In this document: one piece after another, positions 1 through 5,210 of the stretch
How the letters are laid out: each line of letters begins with the position of its first letter
Numbering within the stretch: the stretch's first letter is position 1
From: JBJYKD01 sp049310025
GTDB lineage: Bacteria > Bacillota > Thermosediminibacteria > Thermosediminibacterales > Tepidanaerobacteraceae
Direction: 5' to 3'
DNA: 5,480 bases
NCBI RefSeq assembly: GCF_049310025.1
Contig: NZ_JBJYKD010000059.1
Location: forward strand, 1 to 5,480
The notes under the pieces: generated by a model
The model's database searches: none
Told to the model about the DNA's origin: nothing
What the model saw: the letters and a program-made list of their open reading frames with translations, nothing else
Position numbers and translations under genes: made by a program

Positions 1-94
1 GTTTTTATTTTTCAAGCCGTATTTGGTTAAATATGGATTGGGGAAAAGGGGGAGTTTTTACACTGGAATCATATTTTAAAATCTTACAATACAA

Positions 95-123
95 ATTATA
101 AGATAGCGGCCCTTTAATTACAA
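95..123 (-). promoter_or_regulatory. sigma-A-like promoter reading leftward out of the window
   Basis: Read on the minus strand there is a TTGTAA -35 box (plus 118-123), a 17-base spacer and a perfect TATAAT -10 box (plus 95-100). Transcription would start near 88 and run off the left edge. No start codon with a good ribosome binding site appears before position 1, so the target gene lies outside. This is a consensus match only, but a near-ideal one in an AT-rich, non-coding stretch. Confidence 0.6.
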
Positions 124-178
124 TTAACTGAATTTTAACTTTTCGTTAAAAACATGTTAAGTCTGGGTGCATGGCTCC

Positions 179-244
179 TCACAGGAAAATACCTATCTTT
201 TCTTTATTAAACCCGTGGCCTTCATCATAAATTAATATATGCCA
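179..244 (-). pseudogene. possible remnant of an S9 (prolyl oligopeptidase family) peptidase C-terminus
   Basis: A 21-codon minus-strand stretch bounded by stops (248-250 upstream, 179-181 downstream) encodes YDEGHGFNKEK near its middle, preceded by WHILI and followed by IGIFL. In S9 serine peptidases the catalytic histidine lies near the C-terminus in a DEGHGF motif, followed by a KxENR-like stretch and a hydrophobic end, which this resembles in order and spacing. Nothing else of such a gene (the Ser and Asp of the triad, the propeller) is present, and a terminator lies directly upstream at 265-303. If real, it is the severed tail of a gene lost by deletion or insertion. The match is short and could be chance. 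The rest of 1-260 holds only the leftward promoter and AT-rich DNA. Confidence 0.33.
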
Positions 245-264
245 TAATCAACATTACTAAACAA

Positions 265-303
265 AAAAGCCCGGGCCGATAAAAAATCTGGTCCCGGGCT
301 TTT
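265..303 (-). terminator. rho-independent terminator, minus strand (possibly bidirectional)
   Basis: An 11-base perfect inverted repeat (265-275 with 293-303, core GCCCGGG/CCCGGGC) encloses a 17-base loop. Read on the minus strand the hairpin ends in a run of six T; on the plus strand the T run is four and interrupted. It is the second of two terminators behind the darT-darG unit and shields the left end from it. Confidence 0.85.
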
Positions 304-314
304 GTTCGTGTAAT

Positions 315-343
315 AAAAAGAGAGCCCGGCGGTTCAGGCTCTC
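315..343 (-). terminator. rho-independent terminator, minus strand, first of a tandem pair
   Basis: GAGAGCC (320-326) pairs with GGCTCTC (337-343) around a 10-base loop; on the minus strand the stem is followed by five T (315-319). It begins 12 bases after the stop codon at 356-358 that best fits the end of the broken third gene, which supports that endpoint and a shared transcript with darT and darG. Confidence 0.8.
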
Positions 344-355
344 CTGATTTTAACC

Positions 356-767
356 TCATCTGATTATGCCTCTCAGGTCTGCGCGGTAATACCTGCCTTC
401 AAACATAAGGGTCTTTGAGGATGCGTTCAAATTCCTTTCCCTGCAAAACCTGCTGATTTTCGGGCTGGTTTATGACCACTTCCTTAAGCTCCATTTGCCT
501 TATAATATTTCTGGCCTGCTCAAGTTTATTTTCGGCCACAACGGCTGATTTTCTGACCCCGGTGCTGGAAGACGAACTCATCTCAAACATGATGGCACTG
601 TCAGGGGTGTACTGCGAGAAAAACAAACGCCGGAATGTATTCTCGTTTATGCCTGCGAAAGGTCTTTTTCTACCATTTCGCCAGTTTTTTTATCAAGATC
701 CCTTCCCCATAGAAGTGGACTTTCCGACGGGTAAATTTAAAACTTTTTTATGTTTTTCAAAACTCAT
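356..767 (-). pseudogene. broken third gene behind darG, function unknown
   Basis: Reading starts at an ATG (765-767) overlapping the darG stop by 11 bases and begins MSFEKHKKVLNLPVGKS. In that frame two adjacent stops (690-695) interrupt it. The same frame then runs from 689 to a TGA at 399 and includes FRRLFFSQYTPDSAIMFEM, a serine run (SSSSST) and a charged helical stretch ending FERILKDPYV. Another frame across the interruption reads DLDKKTGEMVEKDLSQA, more protein-like than the in-frame alternative, so a compensating pair of indels is likely. At the 3' end a further shift near 402 gives FEGRYYRADLRGIIR and a stop at 356, just before the terminator. Restored, the product would have about 135 residues. 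No family is recognised. It is either a decayed cargo gene or the result of several sequencing errors. No good ribosome binding site precedes the ATG, so any translation would be coupled to darG. Confidence 0.5.
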
Positions 768-1857
768 AGGCTACGGGAAGATCCGCACTCGGCTTTACTT
801 CAAGCCAATTTAGAGCGGCAAGGTTCCTTATTGTAGAGGCTACTTCAATTTTGTCCAATGGCGGCTGCCTGTTTCGTTTCCATTTCAAAACGTATTCCAA
901 AACGTCCATTTCAGAAGGTTTTTCACCCAAAATTTGTTTGAGTTCATCTACTGAAAACATTACCGTAGTTGCAAGCTCTGCCTGGTCTGTTCTCATTCTA
1001 ATAAAAAGATCTGCTATTTTCTCTATCGTTGCTTCCCATCGTTCTATATCTTTAAAGTGTTTATTTCGTAAGTCGTGAAATGTAGGTCCTACTTTGACGA
1101 TAAACATTCTTCCGCATCTCTTTTCTAGAATTAAACCGTTATTAACCAGTTTAGTAATTACACTTTTTAGCTCTTTAGAAAACGGGCCATAACTCGCTTT
1201 TTTATATATTAAGCCAGTTGGAATACCTTCTTTTGTAGCAACATAGGCTATTTTTTGAAATTTAGTTCTACCTACCGGCCAGTAATAGAGCTGTTTCTCA
1301 ATCCTATACAGAATCTCAACCAGAGCAACCCAGCCTGGTTTTATTGATTCAGACAGATAGTTTGACTGAACTGATTCGCATTTTAAAAGATCCGTATTCA
1401 ATTTTTCCCCTGATGCGCCCAACGGTGCATAAAGTTCTACCGGTATGTCCAGTTTACCTAGATACGTGTACAACATGGGGCCCACAATATTCCAATCCAA
1501 GCCACCCTGACCGCAACCGAGAGGAGGAACCGCGAGGGATGTGATTCCCCATTGTTTATAATGCTTAATAAGATAATCCAGGCCTTTTTCAATATCTTTT
1601 AACTTTGAGACCGACCGCCAATGGTCTTTTGTTGGGAAATTTAATATCCACGGCCCTGGGGTATATTTATATAAATAAGGTTCACCGAGCTTTACTTGTT
1701 TATTTTTACATCTCTCAACATAATCTTTGTACATTTCCGGAAATCGCTTTTTAAATTCCAATGCTATTCCTTTTCCCATGACACCAACGCAGTTTACTGT
1801 ATTAACTAAAGTCTGGGCATTTGATTTAAATAAATTTCCTGCCACTAATTTGACCAA
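757..1857 (-). CDS. darG: DarG: macrodomain antitoxin, DNA ADP-ribosyl glycohydrolase
   Basis: A 366-residue cytoplasmic antitoxin. Residues 1-155 or so form a macrodomain: the start resembles GNLF-type macrodomains, followed by VNTVNCVGVMGKGIALEFK (18-36, ADP-ribose binding), NFPTKDHWR (73-81) and PPLGCGQGGLDW, all typical of DarG. Lys77 in the PTKxHWR motif matches the lysine known to be needed for hydrolysis in Thermus DarG. In the family this domain strips ADP-ribose from thymidine in DNA. The remaining 200 residues are the DarG C-terminal region, with a winged-helix-like, DUF4065-resembling stretch (TKFQKIAY, YGPFSKELK) and known in the family to bind and block DarT. Full length, no damage. 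The start is TTG at 1857, chosen because AGGAGGTG lies 7 bases upstream and the macrodomain begins at once. It follows darT by 16 bases, and its Shine-Dalgarno overlaps the darT stop, so translation is probably coupled. Confidence 0.95.
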   Translation of the reverse strand: MVKLVAGNLFKSNAQTLVNTVNCVGVMGKGIALEFKKRFPEMYKDYVERCKNKQVKLGEPYLYKYTPGPWILNFPTKDHWRSVSKLKDIEKGLDYLIKHYKQWGITSLAVPPLGCGQGGLDWNIVGPMLYTYLGKLDIPVELYAPLGASGEKLNTDLLKCESVQSNYLSESIKPGWVALVEILYRIEKQLYYWPVGRTKFQKIAYVATKEGIPTGLIYKKASYGPFSKELKSVITKLVNNGLILEKRCGRMFIVKVGPTFHDLRNKHFKDIERWEATIEKIADLFIRMRTDQAELATTVMFSVDELKQILGEKPSEMDVLEYVLKWKRNRQPPLDKIEVASTIRNLAALNWLEVKPSADLPVAYEF

Positions 1858-1864
1858 TAGGGTT

Positions 1865-1872
1865 CACCTCCT
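1865..1872 (-). promoter_or_regulatory. strong Shine-Dalgarno site of darG, abutting the darT stop
   Basis: Minus-strand AGGAGGTG followed by a 7-base spacer to TTG. The darT stop codon TAG (1874-1876) lies in the same purine-rich stretch, TAGGAGGAGGTG. It decides the TTG start of darG and suggests that ribosomes finishing darT reinitiate on darG. In contrast no comparable site precedes darT. Confidence 0.85.
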
Positions 1873-1873
1873 C

Positions 1874-2467
1874 CTATCGAAAAAATAAGTGCGGATTTAC
1901 TTCAATAGGCAACGATATCCCCATTTTTCTGATAATATTTCTAATTTTCGCTTCAGAAACATATAAACCTTCGATAAAATTGGGATTGACACGATCCGGG
2001 ATTAAAATCTCTGCACATTTTATAGATTTATGTTTACACTCAAAAAAAATATTATCAGGATGAGTCCAGTATTCAGCAAATACTAAATCTTTGTCAATAT
2101 TTTCAATTCCTTCAGGTGAAGGATAAAAGCGAACATAGTCGCTTGAAGCATTACGGTCAGCAACGATGGCACCTTTTATATAAACAATTTTAGGGGAAAC
2201 ACGTAAAATACAAATCTCTGAATGTAAGTTTCTTCTAAGATAAAGCATGGGATTTCTAGCGCAAAAATATAAATTTACGTATTCATGTAGCGATCTTCCT
2301 CCTGGGACTTGTTTATTTTCTCTTCTATTTTGGACTTCCTGCATTGCAATTGAGGTATGGTCGAATTTATTAGCAAGATTGTATGATAAAATACCCTTTT
2401 CACAGATGGATTTTAAATTATTTATATGAGTAATATAATGAAATTCTTTAATTTCAGCAAGTTTCAT
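1874..2467 (-). CDS. darT: DarT: NAD-dependent DNA ADP-ribosyltransferase toxin
   Basis: A 197-residue toxin of the DarT (DUF4433) family, close to the usual length of about 200-220. In the family it transfers ADP-ribose from NAD+ to thymidine bases in single-stranded DNA, blocking replication and acting in phage defence. Visible hallmarks: an N-terminal FHYITHINNLKSICEKGILS (9-28) with the NAD-binding His and Thr; the Arg-rich VQNRRENK (45-52), where a key arginine sits; YVNLYFCARNPMLYLRR (63-79), matching the family's YVPFYFxxRSPMLY; and AEILIPDRV (152-160), whose Glu153 corresponds to the catalytic glutamate. All key positions are present, so it should be active. Start: ATG at 2467; an in-frame stop lies a few codons upstream and no clear Shine-Dalgarno is seen, suggesting weak or leaderless translation. 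It is followed by its antitoxin gene darG 16 bases downstream, the usual toxin-first order. Confidence 0.94.
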   Translation of the reverse strand: MKLAEIKEFHYITHINNLKSICEKGILSYNLANKFDHTSIAMQEVQNRRENKQVPGGRSLHEYVNLYFCARNPMLYLRRNLHSEICILRVSPKIVYIKGAIVADRNASSDYVRFYPSPEGIENIDKDLVFAEYWTHPDNIFFECKHKSIKCAEILIPDRVNPNFIEGLYVSEAKIRNIIRKMGISLPIEVNPHLFFR

Positions 2468-2775
2468 TTTCAGTTCATACTTTAATATTTTTTAACTTTT
2501 ATTTTTTAGTATTTCCTTTAACAATCATTTCGTCATTGAGCGGTAAAATCCTTCCCGATTACTGTGACCCAAAAATTATTTTTTACACATACATAGGTTA
2601 TATGATAGAATAATTTGGATCTCGTCTGATACTGGATAGAGATGGACTGTGCGCCGGATTATGTCGTATTTGCTGCTTATTGAGGTGGAAGACAAAATCA
2701 AAAAGTAAAAAGCAAAAATTCTCGGAAGCCATTATGAAACAGAAGGCGGTGTTCCTGGAAATTATTTTGATAATA
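2468..2775. other. non-coding stretch between tRNA terminator and darT
   Basis: About 300 bases without a supportable gene. It holds the tentative darTG promoter and, on the plus strand, a second possible sigma-A promoter (TTTACA at 2582-2587, 18-base spacer, TAGAAT at 2606-2611) pointing at the tRNA. Downstream only very short frames occur, for example a 15-codon one starting MSYLLL at 2661; a further open stretch (HYETEGGVPGNYF) continues into the tRNA and is best read as chance. This may be decayed coding DNA, but no family can be named. Confidence 0.4.
2496..2524 (-). promoter_or_regulatory. candidate darTG promoter
   Basis: On the minus strand, TTGTTA (plus 2519-2524), 17 bases, then TAAAAG (plus 2496-2501), each 4 of 6 to the sigma-A consensus. 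Start of transcription would fall near 2489, giving a 5' leader of about 22 bases before darT. The surrounding DNA is very AT-rich, so chance matches are likely and this is tentative. Confidence 0.35.
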
Positions 2776-2809
2776 AAAAAACCGGGTCAATTCTCGAAAC
2801 CCAGTTTTT
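2775..2809 (-). terminator. rho-independent terminator of tRNA-Glu
   Basis: ACCCAGTTTTT (2799-2809) pairs with AAAAACCGGGT (2777-2787) around an 11-base loop. One pair is G-U in minus-strand RNA but would be a C/A mismatch in plus-strand RNA, so the hairpin is built for the minus strand. A run of seven T follows. It begins 10 bases after the tRNA CCA end. Confidence 0.8.
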
Positions 2810-2818
2810 CAGCACAGT

Positions 2819-2894
2819 TGGTAGCCATAGGGGGATTCGAACCCCCGTTACCGCCGTGAGAGGGCGGCGTCCTGAACCCCTAGACGATATGGCC
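2819..2894 (-). tRNA. tRNA-Glu (anticodon CTC)
   Basis: A 76-base cloverleaf with encoded CCA. The acceptor stem GGCCATA pairs with TATGGCT (first pair G-U), the anticodon stem CCGCC/GGCGG encloses the loop CTCTCAC with anticodon CTC, and the T arm is GGGGG-TTCGAAT-CCCCC. The D arm contains GTCTAGGGGTTCAGGAC. All stems are intact, so the gene should be functional. A terminator follows directly. No convincing promoter lies upstream; a TAAAAT -10-like box at plus 2927-2932 has no -35 partner, because the upstream DNA is the GC-rich GGCGG array. tRNA genes are common integration sites, and a tyrosine recombinase starts 180 bases away on the 5' side of this gene. Confidence 0.95.
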
Positions 2895-2933
2895 GGATAA
2901 TCCAGGTATATCAAGGGTTTGAGGGCATTTTAC

Positions 2934-3072
2934 GGCGGGTGCCCTGAGCTTTGGGCGGGTGCCCTGAATGGGCCACCGCCTTCCGTTTTTGCCGAGGGCG
3001 GTTACCTGATTAAGGCCACCGCCGTCAGATTTTGCCGAGGGCGGTTGCTCTGAAAATGGAGGGCGGTAACCT
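2934..3072 (+). repeat. phased array of seven GGCGG(T/G) motifs before the integrase
   Basis: Motifs lie at 2934, 2954, 2997, 3040 and 3062 (forward, GGCGGG or GGCGGT) and at 2975 and 3018 (inverted, ACCGCC). Their centres are 20, 21, 22, 21, 22 and 22 bases apart, about two helical turns. Four forward copies continue to a TGA three to five bases on, as in GGCGGGTGCCCTGA or GGCGGTTACCTGA. Two 43-base units (2971-3013 and 3014-3056) are direct repeats carrying an ACCGCC-to-GGCGGT inverted pair around TTTTGCCGA. The last motif abuts the integrase ATG. The stretch is far richer in G and C than its surroundings and open to three readings: integrase arm or core sites, operator sites, or a structured leader. 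Confidence 0.75.
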
Positions 3073-4011
3073 ATGGCATCCTCATCCTTAAAAAGGTCTT
3101 GGCAGTCATGGTTAAAATCTTTCATTTTATATCAAAAAGCTCAAGGCCTTGCGCAACGAACGATTGATGATTATAACTATCATGTTCAGCATTTTTTTAA
3201 GGCTTATCCCGATGCCTTAAAAGATTACGAAACACTACAGGAATCCGTTCTTGATTATTTTGCAAAATCAAACTCTCTAGCTCCTGCTACATTTAATACA
3301 CGGCGTAAATGTTTAAGATGTTTCTTCGGTTGGCTCAAGGAAAAAGGTGTTATTCCTGAAAATCCAATATTAGAAATAAGACACCGGAAAGAAGATAAAA
3401 TTCCGAGGTCAGCACCTGAAGAAGCATTAGAAAAATTGCTATCTCTCCCTAATAAAAAAACCTTTGCAGGTTTAAGGGATTATGCCTTGATTGTCTTTAC
3501 ACTAGATACAGGAATACGGCCAAAGGAAGCTTTCGGCCTTATACCGGAAAATTTCAATTTAGAGATAGGCCAGGTTGAAATACCGGCGGCTATTGCAAAA
3601 ACCCGCCAATCTCGGATATTGCCTTTGCATCCTCAAACCGTTTTTGCAGTTTCCGAATTATTGATGGCTAGACCTCGGCACTGGTCTACAAATGTTCCAG
3701 TATTTTGCACCGAGGATGGAAGGCCACTCAACCGAAACCAATGGGCTAGAAGAATGCGACAGTACAGTTCTGCCTTGGGTGTTAAAATAAAACCTTATTC
3801 TTTAAGACACTCTTTTGCTTTGCTATTTTTACGAAATGGAGGTAATGCTTTCAGCCTTCAAAGTATGCTGGGTCATACCAACATGGATATGACAAGCAAA
3901 TACGTTTATTTATCAAAAAACGATATAGAAACCGCACATAAAGATGCAAGCCCAATAAACAGGATTTTATCCAAAACGAAGCGAATAAGAAACATAAAGC
4001 CCCGGGATTAA
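3073..4011 (+). CDS. tyrosine recombinase / phage-type integrase
   Basis: A complete 312-residue tyrosine recombinase of the XerC/D-like phage integrase family, which cuts and rejoins DNA at attachment sites via a phosphotyrosine link. The N-terminal SAM-like core-binding domain spans about residues 8-90 (YQKAQGLAQRTIDDYNYHVQHF), the catalytic domain about 110-285. Catalytic positions seen: Arg149 (DTGIRPKE), the beta-hairpin Lys176 (AKTRQSR), Arg245 (PYSLRHSFA), His268 (LGHTN) and nucleophile Tyr277 (TSKYVYL). The HxxR histidine is replaced by Tyr242. ATG at 3073 is chosen because an in-frame stop lies two codons upstream and GGAGG lies 10 bases before it. The C-terminus is slightly extended and basic. 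The gene converges on the lysis cassette, separated only by a terminator; its 5' end adjoins the GGCGG array and tRNA-Glu, the likely attachment region. Confidence 0.93.
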   Translation: MASSSLKRSWQSWLKSFILYQKAQGLAQRTIDDYNYHVQHFFKAYPDALKDYETLQESVLDYFAKSNSLAPATFNTRRKCLRCFFGWLKEKGVIPENPILEIRHRKEDKIPRSAPEEALEKLLSLPNKKTFAGLRDYALIVFTLDTGIRPKEAFGLIPENFNLEIGQVEIPAAIAKTRQSRILPLHPQTVFAVSELLMARPRHWSTNVPVFCTEDGRPLNRNQWARRMRQYSSALGVKIKPYSLRHSFALLFLRNGGNAFSLQSMLGHTNMDMTSKYVYLSKNDIETAHKDASPINRILSKTKRIRNIKPRD

Positions 4012-4022
4012 GCCGGGGCTTT
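3996..4022 (+). terminator. shared bidirectional terminator between integrase and lysis genes
   Basis: A 10-base perfect inverted repeat, AAAGCCCCGG (3996-4005) with CCGGGGCTTT (4013-4022), around a 7-base loop. The integrase stop codon (4009-4011) lies in the loop. On the plus strand it is followed by T-rich DNA; on the minus strand the stem ends in TTT and then ATGTTTC. It can serve both convergent units; the nearest minus-strand stop is at 4030. Confidence 0.8.
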
Positions 4023-4029
4023 GTTGTAT

Positions 4030-4260
4030 TTATTTGTTGTTTACAACATAAGTGGTTTGTTCCGTGCTTTGCGTTGTCTTTGCCCTGGCAATGTCTACAG
4101 CCGTTTCGCCAAAGATGTAGCCCAGCGCCAGGGTGATGATTTTCCAATACAGGTCGCTGTCCACATTCAGCCCAAGGCCTTCCGATAGCACAATAAAAGC
4201 CGCACTTGCCACGGCCACCCAGAATTTCCTACTCGTCAGTTTTTGTTTTAATGTATTCAT
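4030..4260 (-). CDS. small two-helix membrane protein, candidate phage holin
   Basis: A 76-residue protein with a basic start (MNTLKQKLTSRKF), a hydrophobic segment at about 13-30, a short turn (GLGLNVDSD), a second hydrophobic segment at about 39-56 (WKIITLALGYIFGE) and a polar tail. This size and topology, and the place at the end of a lysis cassette containing an amidase, fit a holin or holin-like protein that opens the membrane for the endolysin. The RKFWVA start of the first helix recalls small Firmicute phage holins, but no family assignment is certain from sequence alone. Its ATG overlaps the preceding stop by one base (TAATG), a sign of translational coupling. It is the last gene before the terminator at 3996-4022. 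Confidence 0.7.
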   Translation of the reverse strand: MNTLKQKLTSRKFWVAVASAAFIVLSEGLGLNVDSDLYWKIITLALGYIFGETAVDIARAKTTQSTEQTTYVVNNK

Positions 4261-4481
4261 TATGTTTCCCCGCTTTCATTATTATTATTTTGATTGTCGT
4301 TTTCAACCTTTTTTCTTTTAATTCCAGATAGGAACCAGAGTTCGCCTGTGGTGAAGGCGAACCATGAACCGATAAGTGTCGATGGCTCGCTGCCAACCTT
4401 CAAAAAAATATACAGTACCGCTGCTGTAAACGCCACATTTAGCAAAATAACAAGTGTTACTATCACTTTTGAAAATTTCAT
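4260..4481 (-). CDS. small two-helix membrane protein of the lysis cassette
   Basis: A 73-residue protein with a hydrophobic segment at about 6-28, a second at about 35-53 (TLIGSWFAFTTGELWFLSG), a basic stop (KRKK) and an Asn-rich acidic tail. No named family is recognised. The ATG at 4481 is preferred over a GTG at 4499 because AGGAAG lies 7 bases before it, while the GTG overlaps the amidase stop and has no such site. It sits 14 bases after the amidase gene and overlaps the next membrane gene by one base, so a role as holin, antiholin or accessory lysis protein is inferred from context. Confidence 0.65.
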   Translation of the reverse strand: MKFSKVIVTLVILLNVAFTAAVLYIFLKVGSEPSTLIGSWFAFTTGELWFLSGIKRKKVENDNQNNNNESGET

Positions 4482-4495
4482 GCTATCGCTTCCTA

Positions 4496-5206
4496 TCACT
4501 TCTTGAGCTCAACTATGTTTTTCTGCGCATTCCAAGTCACGTTTAAGCCCAAGGCTTCAGCCAATTTCCTTACTTCGACGTATGATGTACCATCAACTAT
4601 AAAGCCGTCAAATTCTTTATTGTTGTATAGAATTTTTGTCTTTGTCATATCATCATCGTCCTCCTTTATCCCCGTGTATTGTACTATGCCATTTACAATG
4701 CCTTGTGCGATTTTCTCCAAATTGCTTTCCTGCTTTAAAATGCCGGCGTCGATATAATTATCTATAAACCCGCATTCCACCAGCACTGGTACCCCTATAG
4801 GTTTTCTAATCATATATAGATAATCTTGGTTTCCTGTGGAGCTCTTTTTTGATTTTATCCCCCTGTCTTCAAAAGGGATCTGCTTTAAAATGTTTTGATG
4901 AATGAGTTTCCCGAGTTTTTGCGACTCTATCGCTTTATTATATATAGCTGTCCATGTTTCTAATCCTTGCCCACCTCCTGAATTAACATGTACACTCACA
5001 CTTACATCGCATTGCGGTGTTCTTACGTTTGATAATGGCAAGTACACATCTTTATTCCTCGTCAGTACAACCTCTACGTTTTTATATTGCGATAGCTTTT
5101 TTGCAATTTTTAGGCTGATCGCAAGTGTTATGTCTTTTTCCTTAAGCCCGTTTCCTACTGCTCCTGGGTCTGACCCGCCATGCCCAGCATCAATGCATAT
5201 CTTCAT
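4496..5206 (-). CDS. N-acetylmuramoyl-L-alanine amidase (Amidase_3 endolysin) with copper-amine-oxidase-like C-terminal domain
   Basis: A 236-residue cell-wall hydrolase that cuts the bond between N-acetylmuramic acid and L-alanine in peptidoglycan. The Amidase_3 domain (about 1-178) shows the zinc ligands His9 (DAGHGGSDPGA), Glu23 (GLKEKD) and His73 (VSVHVNS) and the catalytic Glu144 (PVLVECGFIDN). An acidic DDDD linker (183-186) leads to a C-terminal domain of about 50 residues (ILYNNKEFDGF, SYVEVRKLAEALGL, VTWN) like the copper amine oxidase N-terminal repeats found in Clostridia cell-surface proteins. No signal peptide is seen, as expected for a phage endolysin released by a holin. ATG at 5206 is chosen, not the one at 5242, because AAGGAGGTG lies just upstream and the domain starts at once. 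It follows the preceding gene by 4 bases. Confidence 0.95.
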   Translation of the reverse strand: MKICIDAGHGGSDPGAVGNGLKEKDITLAISLKIAKKLSQYKNVEVVLTRNKDVYLPLSNVRTPQCDVSVSVHVNSGGGQGLETWTAIYNKAIESQKLGKLIHQNILKQIPFEDRGIKSKKSSTGNQDYLYMIRKPIGVPVLVECGFIDNYIDAGILKQESNLEKIAQGIVNGIVQYTGIKEDDDDMTKTKILYNNKEFDGFIVDGTSYVEVRKLAEALGLNVTWNAQKNIVELKK

Positions 5207-5210
5207 TTTT

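Noticed and set aside
472..813. A 113-codon plus-strand open frame whose start looks like a signal peptide
   Set aside because: It has no ribosome binding site, lies opposite the broken third gene and the end of darG, and its hydrophobic start is the complement of a charged helical stretch on the minus strand. The minus strand has the terminators and operon context.
2606..2700. Small plus-strand RNA or peptide from the TTTACA/TAGAAT promoter-like boxes
   Set aside because: Only 13- to 15-codon frames follow, there is no plus-strand terminator, and the boxes lie in AT-rich DNA where chance matches are common.
2733..2880. Plus-strand open stretch beginning HYETEGGVPGNYF and continuing through the tRNA
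   Set aside because: It has no start with a ribosome binding site, and reading through the tRNA complement produces the familiar spurious GSHRGIRTPV-type peptide.
2934..3072. CRISPR array
   Set aside because: Units are 20-43 bases with no constant repeat and unique spacer pattern, motifs alternate in orientation, and there are no cas genes.
2880..3125. An 81-codon minus-strand open frame across the array and the integrase start
   Set aside because: Its composition (Pro, Gly, Arg rich) follows from the GGCGG repeats; it overlaps the tRNA 5' end and the integrase and has no clear start signal.
3851..4147. A 98-codon minus-strand open frame opposite the integrase end
   Set aside because: It overlaps the well-supported integrase and the small membrane gene, crosses the shared terminator and has unnatural composition (many Cys, His and Trp).
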